A DNA stretch of 38,601 bases from Pseudomonadota bacterium (GCA_023424475.1 JAFADX010000144.1:1-38601), one strand, 5' to 3'. Numbered from the stretch's first letter, positions 6,374 to 16,192 are shown. Notes: generated by a model from the sequence alone, not told the origin. Numbers and translations: made by a program.

Positions 6374-7722
6374 AGCGCGATGCGAAGCCAGCCGGCGTGA
6401 TGCCGGCGACCGTGCGGAAGCTGCGCTGCGCGGTCTACACTCGAAAATCGAGCGAGGAAGGGCTCGACATGGAGTTCAACTCCCTCGACGCCCAGCGGGA
6501 GGCCTGTGAGGCGTTCATTGCCAGCCAGCGCGCCGAGGGATGGGTGCTGGTGCGCGACCGCTACGATGATGGCGGGATCTCCGGCGGTACCCTCGAACGC
6601 CCTGCGCTGAAGCGCCTCGTCGCCGACATCCAGGAGGGGCTGGTCGACGTCGTGGTTGTGTACAAGATCGACCGTCTCTCCCGCTCGCTGGTCGACTTCA
6701 CCAAGCTGGTCGAGGTGTTCGACGCGAACAGCGTGACCTTCGTGTCCGTAACGCAAAGCTTCAACACCACGACCAGCATGGGGCGGCTGACGCTGAACAT
6801 CCTGCTCAGCTTTGCCCAGTTCGAAAGAGAGGTCATTGGCGAGCGCATCCGCGACAAGGTGGCGGCGTCGCGCAAGCGGGGCATGTGGATGGGCGGCTAC
6901 GTGCCACTCGGCTACGACGTGCGCGAGCGCAAGCTGATGGTGAACGACGCCGAGGCCGCGCTGGTGCGGCGCATCTTCCATGGCCTCGTCGAGGTGGAGT
7001 CCTGCACCAAGCTGGTGCGGGTGCTGCGTGCCGAGGGCGCGACCACGAAGCGCGGCCGCCCGCTCACGAAGAGCGACGTCTACCGCATTCTCAGCAACCG
7101 CGTGTACCTCGGCGAGGCGGTGCACAAGGGCACGGCGTATCCCGGCGAGCATGATGCTATCGTCACGCAGGCGCAGTGGGACGCGGTCCACGCCGTCCTG
7201 CAGGTCAGCCCACGGGTGCGGGTCAACCGGACGCGGAACACGACCGCGCCGCTGCTGCGCGGGCTGATCTTCGACAGCGACGGCCGCGCCATGTCGCCGA
7301 GCCACAGCCGCGGCAGGGGCGGGAAGATGTACCGCTACTATGTCAGCCAGGCCGTGCTCGCCGGACACGCGACCGAGCGCCCGGAGATCCCTCGGATTCC
7401 CGCGGGCGAGATCGAGGGGGCCGTCGTCGGCCAACTCCGCGCGCTGCTACGCCAGCCCGAGCTGGTGGTCGGCACCTGGCGAGTGGCACGCGCCACGGCG
7501 CCGGACGTGACGGAGCAGGAGGTGCTCTCGGCGCTGGAGCGGATCGAGCCGCTGTGGGACGAGCTCTTCGCCACCGAGAAGGCGCGCATCCTGCGGCTCC
7601 TGGTGGACCGAATCGACGTCAGGGCCGAAGGTGCCGCGGTGCGCTTCAGGTTGGATGGGCTCGGCAGCCTAGTGCGTGACGTCGCCACCCGAACGCCGGA
7701 GGCAGGGAGGGCGGCCGCATGA
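6370..7722 (+). CDS. Large serine recombinase without zinc-ribbon cysteines
   Basis: This 450-residue protein has the resolvase catalytic domain at about residues 17-160. It includes AVYTRKSSEEG (catalytic Ser probably S27), the dimer-arginine region YDDGGISGGTLERPAL, YKIDRLSRSL, and the FAQFEREVIGERIRDK helix. A recombinase domain follows (GYVPLGYDVRERKL to ILSNRVYLGEAVHKG). Where related enzymes carry a C-x-x-C zinc ribbon, this protein reads LLRGLIFDSDGRAMSPSHS and YRYYVSQAVL with no cysteines, so the ribbon is lost or replaced. It is shorter than many phage integrases. It overlaps DUF2924 upstream and an HTH gene downstream by four bases each. It could integrate, excise or invert DNA; the target site is unknown. 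Confidence 0.85.
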   Translation: MKRDAKPAGVMPATVRKLRCAVYTRKSSEEGLDMEFNSLDAQREACEAFIASQRAEGWVLVRDRYDDGGISGGTLERPALKRLVADIQEGLVDVVVVYKIDRLSRSLVDFTKLVEVFDANSVTFVSVTQSFNTTTSMGRLTLNILLSFAQFEREVIGERIRDKVAASRKRGMWMGGYVPLGYDVRERKLMVNDAEAALVRRIFHGLVEVESCTKLVRVLRAEGATTKRGRPLTKSDVYRILSNRVYLGEAVHKGTAYPGEHDAIVTQAQWDAVHAVLQVSPRVRVNRTRNTTAPLLRGLIFDSDGRAMSPSHSRGRGGKMYRYYVSQAVLAGHATERPEIPRIPAGEIEGAVVGQLRALLRQPELVVGTWRVARATAPDVTEQEVLSALERIEPLWDELFATEKARILRLLVDRIDVRAEGAAVRFRLDGLGSLVRDVATRTPEAGRAAA

Positions 7723-8135
7723 CCGACGCGGCGCAGACGCTGACGGTGGTCATCCCGCTCCGGATGAAGCCGCGGGGCGGGCGGAAAGCCATGATCACGC
7801 CCGGCGTGCTGGCGCTGGAGCACCGGCAGGACATCACCCTCATCAAGGCAGTGGCGCGTGCCTTTCGGTGGCGGCGGATGCTGGAGACGGGCCGCTTTGC
7901 CACGATCAACGAGCTGGCCGCTGCCGAGAAGATCAACTCCTCCTACGTCTCGCGCGTGCTGCGGCTGACGCTGCTGGCGCCGGACATCGTGGAGGCGATC
8001 CTGGACGGACGGCAGCCGGAGGGGATCACGCTGCCTGGGCTGATGGAGCCGTTCCCGGTCGAGTGGCCGTATCAGCTCTTTTTGGGCTGTTCGCGCCCAG
8101 GCAGCGACCGTTACAGAGATACTCGGCGTCCATAA
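7719..8135 (+). CDS. HTH protein of recombinase cassette, altered C-terminus
   Basis: The ATG at 7719 overlaps the recombinase TGA by four bases. The 138-residue protein carries a KorB/ParB-like helix-turn-helix at about residues 62-86 (TINELAAAEKINSSYVSRVL), followed by TLLAPDIVEAILDGRQP and LTLPGLMEPFPVEW, a pattern I associate with small proteins downstream of such recombinases. From residue 117 the text changes to PYQLFLGC and a charged tail, and the bases from about 8067 become less GC-rich. The original C-terminus may therefore have been replaced by an insertion junction. A DNA-binding accessory or directionality role is plausible. The product may still be functional because the HTH is intact. 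Confidence 0.7.
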   Translation: MTDAAQTLTVVIPLRMKPRGGRKAMITPGVLALEHRQDITLIKAVARAFRWRRMLETGRFATINELAAAEKINSSYVSRVLRLTLLAPDIVEAILDGRQPEGITLPGLMEPFPVEWPYQLFLGCSRPGSDRYRDTRRP

Positions 8136-8139
8136 GCGA

Positions 8140-8168
8140 TTGATGATCCGTAATCAGCCGGCTAGTCT
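8140..8168 (+). promoter_or_regulatory. Putative sigma-70 promoter of the defence operon
   Basis: TTGATG at 8140-8145 and TAGTCT at 8163-8168 are separated by 17 bases, a good housekeeping-type spacing with four of six -35 matches and a weaker -10. The site lies in the only real gap before the helicase gene, 85 bases upstream of its GTG, and gives an untranslated leader of about 80 bases. The rest of the gap (8169-8253) shows only a GAGGGAG ribosome site near 8241. The promoter is assigned by eye. Confidence 0.4.
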
Positions 8169-8253
8169 GAGAGGCGGTTAGGCGAATTTTGAGTGATAGG
8201 TATCTGGCGCTGAATTCTGCGTCAGATTTCGGCGCGGAGCGAGGGAGTTTCGG

Positions 8254-11200
8254 GTGAAGGCCTTTGATCTCGACCGGAGCTTGATTGAAAAATACTCCAG
8301 TTTTTCGAGATCTTTCAGCAAGATACGCGCGGGTGATTTGCGCGATTCCATCGATCGGCAGTACGATAGTGGGTACTTCTGGCCAGATTCACTTTTGTCG
8401 ATCAACCCGCAATACGAGCCAGGCCCAACGGCAGACGCTCTGGCGGCTTCCGGCGATCTGGATTCGCTGACGGCTCGCGTGTTTCGCGTCAAAGGAGACA
8501 CGATCCGCTTTCACGCGCATCAAGCTCAGGCCATCGCTAAAGCGCGCGCCCACCAGAGCTTCGTGGTCACGACTGGGACAGGATCGGGAAAGTCACTCTG
8601 CTTTTTCGTCCCTATCATCGACGCTGCGATTCGGGCGAGAAAAGAACGGAGTGAACGACGGACGAGGGCAATAATCGTCTACCCCATGAACGCCCTCGCA
8701 AACAGCCAGCTCAAGGAGATCGAAAAATTTATTGCGCAAGCAGATCTTCCGGAACAGCTTCGGCCATCTGTAAAGCGATATACGGGCCAGGAAAAGCAGG
8801 CAGAGCGCCAAGCCATCGCGGATAATCCGCCGGATATTCTTCTCTCAAATTATATGATGCTTGAGCTCTTGCTCACTCGGCAGGATGAGCTCGACAAGAG
8901 GGTGATCGCGAACGCCGGCGGCGTCGAGTTCATCGTCCTCGATGAACTGCACACCTACCGCGGACGCCAGGGGGCGGACGTCGCGGTGCTCGTACGGCGG
9001 CTGCGTGACCGGTGCGCCGGAGACAGGCACCCGTTATGCATTGGAACGTCCGCGACGATGGTCAGCGAGGGATCCGACGCGTCGCGCGCGGGCAGCGTCG
9101 CGGAGGTCGCCTCAAGGCTCTTCGGCGTCGCGATCGGTCCTGAGTCCGTCATCGACGAAAGCCTTCGCCGCGCGACCGACGATGGGCTCTCCCTCGCCGA
9201 CGTACGGCGGCATCTGCGTGGCGCAGTTGAGGCCCGACTGCCCGATCACCTTACGGACACGGAGCTACGCCGCCATCCACTCGCGGTCTGGGCCGAGTTG
9301 GCGCTTGGTCTTGACGACGGCCAGGTTCTGCGGCGCAGGAGGCCCTTGCCCTTCGGCGACGCGGCGCAGGCGCTCGCGGACGAAACTGGACTGTCTAAAG
9401 CGGAATGCGCTGCCAAGCTCGAAGCCTTTCTGACAAAGGCGAGTCTGCCGGAGGATGCCCGAGGTGGATCAGGTGAGCGCGCGTTTCTTGCCTTTAAGCT
9501 CCACCGCTTTATCGCTGGGTCTGGCGAGGTCTACACGACTCTCCGGCCCGCGCCGCGAAGCGTCTCGCTGGAGGGGCAGGTAAGGGATCCGGGCGACCCC
9601 GAGGCGAGACTCTATCCCACGCGTTTCTGCCGCTCGTGCGGGCAAGAGTACCACGTGGTGACGCTGTCGGAGGTCGAGGGGCAGCAGGTATTCTTGCGGC
9701 GCGACATCGACGATACGCCGCTTACCGCCCAGGAGGACGACAATGTGGCGGGCTACCTGACGCCGGTCGGAGACGGCGACGAAGACTACGAATTCACTGG
9801 CGAGATCGATAGCTTCCCCGAGGATTGGCTGGAAGAGCTGGGGGAGACGGTCCGCCTCAGGCCAAACAGGAAGAAGCAGGCTCCTGTTAGGGTGCACGTA
9901 GTGGCCGACGGCTCCATCCAGCCGGACGGCAAACCCTTCTGGTTCCTTCCAGGCAAATTCGGCTTCTGTCCATGCTGCCGTGAGATCCCGGCATCCCGGT
10001 CGAGCGAGCGGATCAAGCTCGCGGGCCTCTCAGCCGAGGGGCGAAGCTCCGCCACAACCTTGATTGTCGCAAGCGCACTCGAGTGGCTGAACCGCCGGGA
10101 CAGCGCCGTTCCTGCCGATAAGCGCAAGCTACTCGGATTCACCGACAACCGGCAGGACGCAGCGCTACAGGCCGGTCACTTCAACGACTTCCTCTTCGTC
10201 AGCTTGTTGCGTGGTGCGATCCTAAGGGCTGTCCTCGCCGGAGGCCCGGAAGGACTCTCCGATGACGAGTTCGGCCTCCGCGTCAGCCGCGCCCTCGGCT
10301 TTACAGCGGACAATGCGGGAACACGCATCCACTGGATGGCCGACGCGAAGGCAAGCGGTATTCAACGGAAAGACGCAGAGCGGGTCCTCACGAAAATCCT
10401 CGCACATCGTGTCTGGACAGACCTGCGTCGCGGCTGGCGCATCACCAACCCGAGCCTTGGCGTGCTGAAGCTCGTTCGGGTCGAGTACGTGGGGCTGGCT
10501 GATCTGTCGGCGGACACAGCGCGAATGGACGCAGCGAACCCGGTGCTCGGCCGCCTTGAACCGGCGGCCCGGGAAGTCGTTTTGCGCCAGGTCCTCGACC
10601 TCATGCTCGAAGGGCTCGCGGTCGACACTGAGGCGCTCGATCTCACGGTACTCGACACCGTTTCGCAGAACTCGCGCTCGCTCCTCCGCGATCCATGGGC
10701 CGTCGATCGCAACGAGGCGCTCAGAGGCCAGACCGCATTTATGCTCGACGCGCCGCCGCGCCGGGAAACCGGGCTGCGTGACGAGCAGACGTTTCTGCGC
10801 GGTGGCGCTCGCTCTCGTCTCGCTCGCCAGATCAACCGTAAGTCAATCATCGGCGCGCGCCTGAAAACCGGTGAATACCGTTCCTTGATGGAGGGCATCC
10901 TTGGGGTCCTGAGCGACGAGGGCCTGGTGCGGGAGGTGGGTACTTGGCAGGACCGCCCGGGGTGGCGGATCGTGCCATCTGCGGTCCGCCTGTTGCCTGG
11001 TGAGTCCGCCCTGAGTGGGCAGCCGAGCGGTAACTCCTACTTCCACGGGCTCTACCTGGAGATTGCCGATAGCCTTCGCATCGGGGCTACCCCCTACCTC
11101 GGTCTCGAGAGCCGCGAACACACAGCCCAGGTCCGGCAGGAGCAGCGCGAGTGGCGCGAGTGGCGCTTTCGGTTCGAAGAGGAGGACCGGAAGAGCATCC

Positions 11201-13431
11201 TTGAGCACGAGGCGGAGATGCGAGCCGCGGCCGAGCCTACGCAGTTTCTTCCGGCGCTCTTTTGCTCACCGACAATGGAGCTCGGTGTCGACATCTCCGC
11301 GCTCAACGCAGTCTATCTGCGTAATGTACCCCCGACGCCGGCGAACTACGCGCAGCGCGCTGGCCGCGCCGGCCGCTCAGGGCAAGCGGCAGCCATCGTC
11401 ACCTACTGTTCCGCTCAGAGTCCGCACGACCAGTATTTCTTCGCGCGCCGCGACGAGATGGTGGCGGGAGTTGTACGCCCGCCTGCGCTCGACCTCGGCA
11501 ACGAGGCTCTCGTCACGTCCCACCTGCAGGCCGTCTGGCTCGCGGAAGCTGGCCTCGCGCTGGCAGCAGACATCCCCGACATTCTGAATTTAGGCACGCA
11601 GGGCTTTCCACTGAAGCCGGAGATATTGGCCCGCGTCTCTGATCCTGACCTGACCCGGCGGGCACAGATCCCGATGCGCCGGGTTTTCGATCAGGTCATC
11701 GCCTCGCTCGGCAGCAGCACGCCAACCTGGCTTGGAGACCCCGAGGCCTTCGTCTCGCGTGCCGCGGCGGAGGCGCCCAGGGAGTTTGATCGCGCGTTCG
11801 ATCGATGGCGAGAGCTTTACAGCTCGGCGCGTAGGCAACTCGCAGATGCGAACGTACGCTCCGAGACGGCGGGCCTGTCAGGTGTCGAGCGGCGCCGGAT
11901 CAAGGAGGCGCAGGCACAAGCGAATCAGCAGCTCGAAATCTTAGAGCAAGGTCGCGCTACGAACGGCTCGGATTTCTACTCGTACCGTTACCTGGCAACC
12001 GAGGGTTTTTTGCCGGGCTACAATTTCCCGCGCCTGCCGCTTTATGCATACATTCCGGCTGCTGCGGGCCAGGGCGCATTTATTCAGCGAGCGCGATTCC
12101 TCGCGATCTCTGAGTTCGGACCACGCAGCCTGATCTATCACGAGGGACGGGCCTATCGCGTTGTAAAGGCGAAGCTGCCGCCTGAGGCCCGTAGCGCTGA
12201 GGGCGACGGTCTCGCGACGAAGGAAGTGTTCGTGTGTCGAGCCTGCGGCGCTTCGCACGACGTCGAGGTCGAACGGTGCCATGCCTGCAGAGCCTCGATG
12301 GCCGGGGCGATCCCCATCCGCAAGACCTTGCGGATTGACAACGTGGAGACCGCGCCCGCTGACCGCATCACGGCAAACGATGAGGAGCGGGTTCGACAGG
12401 GCTTCGAGATCCAGACCGTGTTCTCATGGCCGCGTCGCAACGGTCAGGTCGTCGTGACAGAGGGCGTGCTGGAGGCTGACGGTGATGCCCTACTGACGCT
12501 CCAGTATGCAAATGGCGCAGAGATCAGCCGGCTCAACAAAGGCCTAAAGCGGCGCCGGGACAAAGCCCTACTCGGCTTCCACATCGACCCGCGCACTGGC
12601 TACTGGAGCAAGGCTGACGACGAAGACCAGGATCAGAATGACACGCCATCCCCAGAGGAGGTCCGGTCGGTTCGCATCGTGCCTATCGTCCGCGACCGCA
12701 AGAATGCGCTCCTGCTGCGGTTTGCGGATCCGGCCAGATTCTCGAGGGAGGCAATAGCCACGGTCCAGCACGCCCTGATGCGGGGCGTCGAGATCGCCTA
12801 CCAACTAGAGGAGGGAGAAGTGCTCAGCGAGCCACTCCCGGCACGAGACGATCGACGCGCCATGCTTGCTTACGAGGTCTCAGAAGGTGGCGCCGGCGTC
12901 CTCAATCGGATCATCTCCGACCGACTAGCGCTCGGCCGCGTGGCCCGCGAGGCTCTGCGCCTGATGCACTATTCTGACGTCGACTTGGCTGTGCGGACGT
13001 GCGACCCAGTCGCTCTCCGCGACACCGCCGAAGATACGTGCGCGCAAGCCTGCTACCGCTGCCTGCTCTCCTACTTCAATCAGCCCGACCATGAGCTTAT
13101 CGATCGCCGAGATGAGGATGCGCAGCGAATCCTGCTCATGATGGCGCGGGGCGAAGTGACCCTGAAGCCGAACGGGCCGGAGGATGCTGAGGAGGGCTGG
13201 GTGGCAGAGTTTGATCGAGCAAAGCTGCCGGCACCCGATCCGGCAGGTGTGACGTTTGGTGGCTGCGCGCTGCGCTTCGCCTGGCGGTCGCACTTCGTCG
13301 CCGCAGAGGTCGCGCCAATCCCAGCTGAAGCTCAGAATGAGGCACAAGCCGCCGGCTGGCTGCTGGTAGAGCTATCGGACGATCCTGTAGCCGGTGTTCC
13401 AGATGCGCTCGCAGCACAGCTAAGGGGCTGA
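8254..13431 (+). CDS. Giant DUF1998 superfamily-2 helicase (DrmA/B- or DruE-like)
   Basis: This GTG-started frame (ribosome site GAGGGA about seven bases upstream) encodes 1725 residues. Helicase motifs are clear: Walker A TTGTGSGKS near 106-114, DELH near 230-233, GTSATM near 263-268, a motif IV region LLGFTDNRQDAALQAGH, LGVDISALNAVYLRNV near 1010, and QRAGRAGRSG at 1034-1043. Three cysteine sites follow along the chain: CRSC (C459, C462) with CPCC (572-575); a CxxC-x10-CxxC ribbon at 1328-1345; and the DUF1998 cluster CAQACYRC at 1596-1603. DUF1998 helicases include MrfA, DrmA/DrmB of DISARM (separate proteins) and DruE of Druantia (one large chain). It probably translocates on or unwinds foreign DNA. 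The first 700 bases are less GC-rich than the rest. Confidence 0.85.
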   Translation: MKAFDLDRSLIEKYSSFSRSFSKIRAGDLRDSIDRQYDSGYFWPDSLLSINPQYEPGPTADALAASGDLDSLTARVFRVKGDTIRFHAHQAQAIAKARAHQSFVVTTGTGSGKSLCFFVPIIDAAIRARKERSERRTRAIIVYPMNALANSQLKEIEKFIAQADLPEQLRPSVKRYTGQEKQAERQAIADNPPDILLSNYMMLELLLTRQDELDKRVIANAGGVEFIVLDELHTYRGRQGADVAVLVRRLRDRCAGDRHPLCIGTSATMVSEGSDASRAGSVAEVASRLFGVAIGPESVIDESLRRATDDGLSLADVRRHLRGAVEARLPDHLTDTELRRHPLAVWAELALGLDDGQVLRRRRPLPFGDAAQALADETGLSKAECAAKLEAFLTKASLPEDARGGSGERAFLAFKLHRFIAGSGEVYTTLRPAPRSVSLEGQVRDPGDPEARLYPTRFCRSCGQEYHVVTLSEVEGQQVFLRRDIDDTPLTAQEDDNVAGYLTPVGDGDEDYEFTGEIDSFPEDWLEELGETVRLRPNRKKQAPVRVHVVADGSIQPDGKPFWFLPGKFGFCPCCREIPASRSSERIKLAGLSAEGRSSATTLIVASALEWLNRRDSAVPADKRKLLGFTDNRQDAALQAGHFNDFLFVSLLRGAILRAVLAGGPEGLSDDEFGLRVSRALGFTADNAGTRIHWMADAKASGIQRKDAERVLTKILAHRVWTDLRRGWRITNPSLGVLKLVRVEYVGLADLSADTARMDAANPVLGRLEPAAREVVLRQVLDLMLEGLAVDTEALDLTVLDTVSQNSRSLLRDPWAVDRNEALRGQTAFMLDAPPRRETGLRDEQTFLRGGARSRLARQINRKSIIGARLKTGEYRSLMEGILGVLSDEGLVREVGTWQDRPGWRIVPSAVRLLPGESALSGQPSGNSYFHGLYLEIADSLRIGATPYLGLESREHTAQVRQEQREWREWRFRFEEEDRKSILEHEAEMRAAAEPTQFLPALFCSPTMELGVDISALNAVYLRNVPPTPANYAQRAGRAGRSGQAAAIVTYCSAQSPHDQYFFARRDEMVAGVVRPPALDLGNEALVTSHLQAVWLAEAGLALAADIPDILNLGTQGFPLKPEILARVSDPDLTRRAQIPMRRVFDQVIASLGSSTPTWLGDPEAFVSRAAAEAPREFDRAFDRWRELYSSARRQLADANVRSETAGLSGVERRRIKEAQAQANQQLEILEQGRATNGSDFYSYRYLATEGFLPGYNFPRLPLYAYIPAAAGQGAFIQRARFLAISEFGPRSLIYHEGRAYRVVKAKLPPEARSAEGDGLATKEVFVCRACGASHDVEVERCHACRASMAGAIPIRKTLRIDNVETAPADRITANDEERVRQGFEIQTVFSWPRRNGQVVVTEGVLEADGDALLTLQYANGAEISRLNKGLKRRRDKALLGFHIDPRTGYWSKADDEDQDQNDTPSPEEVRSVRIVPIVRDRKNALLLRFADPARFSREAIATVQHALMRGVEIAYQLEEGEVLSEPLPARDDRRAMLAYEVSEGGAGVLNRIISDRLALGRVAREALRLMHYSDVDLAVRTCDPVALRDTAEDTCAQACYRCLLSYFNQPDHELIDRRDEDAQRILLMMARGEVTLKPNGPEDAEEGWVAEFDRAKLPAPDPAGVTFGGCALRFAWRSHFVAAEVAPIPAEAQNEAQAAGWLLVELSDDPVAGVPDALAAQLRG

Positions 13432-13435
13432 CTTT

Positions 13436-16186
13436 ATGTCCCATGCCTTCGCCCCCGGTGACATCGTTCGTGCTCGCGGCCGCGAGTGGGTCAACCTACC
13501 TACGTCGCGGGAGGGGTGGCTCGCGCTGCGCCCTCTCTCGGGCTCTGAAGCCGATCGCGTGGTGCTCAAGCCGGAGCTGGAACTGCAGCCGGTCGAGCCG
13601 GCGCGCTTCGAGCTGCCTGCAGACGCGCTGGTCACTACCCAAGTCAACGCTGTGCTGCTCGCTGACGCACTGCGCCTCACTCTTCGCCGAGGGGCCGGGC
13701 CATTCCGTTCAGCGGCGCAGATCGCATTCGAACCGCGCGTTTACCAGCTCGTTCCACTCTTGATGGCCCTGCGGCTTCAGGTGCCAAGGCTCCTGATCGC
13801 CGACGATGTCGGTATCGGCAAGACGATCGAGGCGGGCCTCATCCTGCGCGAGTTGTATGACCGCGGCGAGCTCGATGCCTTCGCAGTCCTGTGTCCTCCA
13901 CACCTGGTCGAGCAATGGACTGGAGAGCTCAGCACCCGCGTCGGGCTCGAAGCGGTTGCCGTCACGGCGGGTACCGCCGCTCGGCTTGAGCGAGGCCTCC
14001 CCGTCCACCAGACGCTCTTCAACGCGCATCCGTTCACTGTGGTCAGCTTGGACTACATCAAGGCCGAGAAGCGGCGTGAAGCCTTTGCTCGCGCCTGCCC
14101 CAAGATGGTGGTGGTTGACGAGGCGCACGCCTGCGTTGGAACGCATAAGGGACGTCAGCAGCGCTTCAGGCTACTCTCCGAGCTGGCCCGAGACCCCGAC
14201 CGGGGGATGCTCATGTTGACCGCCACCCCCCACAGCGGCGACGAGGAGGCCTTCGCACGCCTTCTCTCGCTCATCGACCCGGGCTTTGCTTCGCTCCAGT
14301 TCGAAGACGCTCGCTATCGGGAGCGGCTCGCACGCCACTACGTCCAGCGCCGCCGCATCGACCTAACCTCGGCCGAGTGGGCTGAAGAGCGCGCTTTCCC
14401 CAAGCACATCACGACAGAGTCTCCCTACCGTCTCAACACGCAGCATCTCGCCTTCCAGGAGGCTGTTCTAGACTACTGCTTCGGCGTCGTTTCGCGGGCT
14501 GGCACCGGCGAGAGGGAACGGCGACTGGCCTTCTGGGGTACGCTGGCTTTGATGCGGTGCGTCGGTTCCTCGCCGGCGGCGGCGCTGAGCGCCCTACGCA
14601 ACAGGATGGCCAGCGAGGTGGAGCGCCTCGAGCCGCAAATCTACGACGAGGATGGCGAGGACGAAGACGCGGTCGACGTGGAGCCCGCAGCGGCAATGGC
14701 CGCCGATGGAGCGCTGGCCTCGCTCATCCAGACCGCGAGCCAGCTTACGAGAGAGCCAGACCCGAAGGCCAGCGCGCTGATCGATCTGCTGAAGCCCATC
14801 ATTCGAGGCGGTGCTAATCCAGTCATCTTCTGCCGCTTCATCAGTACCGCCGAGCACGTGCGCGACGCGTTGCGCCGGGCCTTCCCGAAGATCCGGATCG
14901 AAGCCGTCACTGGGCTCCTCACGCCCGAGGAAAGGCGCGACCGCGTCGCCGACATGGCGGAGGACGAGCAGCGCGTTCTCGTGGCGACCGACTGCCTATC
15001 GGAAGGCATCAACCTTCAGAAGCTGTTCGACGCTGTGGTGCACTACGATCTCTCCTGGAACCCGACACGGCACCAACAGCGCGAGGGGCGGGTCGATCGA
15101 TTCGGCCAGCCGGCACCTGAGGTTCGTTCGGTACTGATGTTCTCCCCCGACAGCGCCATCGACGGTGCGGTGCTTGATGTCATCCTTCGGAAGGCAGAGG
15201 CGATCCGGAAGGCCACTGGCGTCACCGTCCCGCTCCCCGACGAGCGTGGCCCCGTCACCGATGCGTTGATGGCCGCGATGATGCTGCGCCGGCGCGACAA
15301 GCAGCAGCTCGTGCTCGATCTGCGGCTCGCCGATGGCAGGGCAGCCATGGAACAGCGATGGCGCGATGCGCAGGAGAATGAGCGTAAGTCGCGTGCACGC
15401 TTTGCACAGAACGCCATGAAGCCGCAGGAGGTGGCCCCCGAATGGGCCAGGGCACGCGATCTCCTCGGGGGTCCTGACGCCGCGCTGGCCTTCGTCGAGG
15501 CCGCGATGCGGCGCTTCGACGCTCCGCTTGAGCCGCGGCGCGCGATCCACGCAGCCCACCTACATGGCCTCGACCATCGCCTGCGCGAGCGTCTCGCCGA
15601 GCGCGGCCTGAGCGGCACTATCCGCCTCGCCAGCTCTGACCCTGCGCCCGCCGGTGCGGATCTGCTGACGCGGACGCACCCGCTCACGGCAACGCTGGCT
15701 GAGGCCCTGGTCGAAGGCGCGCTCGATCCTGCCGCTCTGCCGGGTCTCGGCCTTGGCCGCACAGGTGCGTGGCCGACCACTTCTGTCAGCCGCCGAACGA
15801 CGCTCCTGCTCCTGCGCCTGCGCATGAAGCTCACCGTCCATGCGCGGCGCGAGAGGCTCCTGCTTGCTGAAGAGGCTGCGCTGCTCGCCGTCGAAAGCGG
15901 GAAGGTCATCGCCGATGGGCAGGAGGCGCAAGCTATTCTTGGCGCCGCCGCCAGCCACGACCTCGCCGAGATCGCCCGTACACGGTTCTTGCGCATGGCG
16001 CAGGAGGAGCTCCCTGGCATGCTCGATGGCCCAGTCCGCCAGCATGTCGAGCGACGCGCCGCTCGATTGCTCGAAGACCACGGCCGCCTGCGCGCCGCGG
16101 CCGGTGCCGCGTCTCGGGTGACGGTCGAGGCCGTCCTGCCGCCCGACGTGATTGGCCTCTTCGTCGTGCTTCCGGGCGGGGCTTGA
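13436..16186 (+). CDS. SNF2-family helicase, DrmD-like
   Basis: This 916-residue protein starts four bases after the previous stop, preceded by AAGGGG. It has a SNF2/RapA-type ATPase: motif I DDVGIGKTIEAGLIL at 123-137, DEAH at 228-231, TATPHSGDEEAF from 262, and a helicase C domain with VATDCLSEGINLQ and HQQREGRVDRFGQ near 545-558. A long helical C-terminal part of about 330 residues follows, rich in arginine and alanine. The size and the DDVGIGKT form fit DrmD, the SNF2 helicase that marks DISARM class 1, where it accompanies an adenine methylase. The flanking helicase and methylase genes agree. It probably remodels protein-DNA complexes or translocates on duplex DNA. The name DrmD is by similarity of layout only. 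Confidence 0.8.
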   Translation: MSHAFAPGDIVRARGREWVNLPTSREGWLALRPLSGSEADRVVLKPELELQPVEPARFELPADALVTTQVNAVLLADALRLTLRRGAGPFRSAAQIAFEPRVYQLVPLLMALRLQVPRLLIADDVGIGKTIEAGLILRELYDRGELDAFAVLCPPHLVEQWTGELSTRVGLEAVAVTAGTAARLERGLPVHQTLFNAHPFTVVSLDYIKAEKRREAFARACPKMVVVDEAHACVGTHKGRQQRFRLLSELARDPDRGMLMLTATPHSGDEEAFARLLSLIDPGFASLQFEDARYRERLARHYVQRRRIDLTSAEWAEERAFPKHITTESPYRLNTQHLAFQEAVLDYCFGVVSRAGTGERERRLAFWGTLALMRCVGSSPAAALSALRNRMASEVERLEPQIYDEDGEDEDAVDVEPAAAMAADGALASLIQTASQLTREPDPKASALIDLLKPIIRGGANPVIFCRFISTAEHVRDALRRAFPKIRIEAVTGLLTPEERRDRVADMAEDEQRVLVATDCLSEGINLQKLFDAVVHYDLSWNPTRHQQREGRVDRFGQPAPEVRSVLMFSPDSAIDGAVLDVILRKAEAIRKATGVTVPLPDERGPVTDALMAAMMLRRRDKQQLVLDLRLADGRAAMEQRWRDAQENERKSRARFAQNAMKPQEVAPEWARARDLLGGPDAALAFVEAAMRRFDAPLEPRRAIHAAHLHGLDHRLRERLAERGLSGTIRLASSDPAPAGADLLTRTHPLTATLAEALVEGALDPAALPGLGLGRTGAWPTTSVSRRTTLLLLRLRMKLTVHARRERLLLAEEAALLAVESGKVIADGQEAQAILGAAASHDLAEIARTRFLRMAQEELPGMLDGPVRQHVERRAARLLEDHGRLRAAAGAASRVTVEAVLPPDVIGLFVVLPGGA

Positions 16187-16192
16187 CCCGCC

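Noticed and set aside
6277..7434. 385-codon minus-strand frame opposite the serine recombinase
   Set aside because: The recombinase frame has catalytic motifs and coupled neighbours; this is its shadow.
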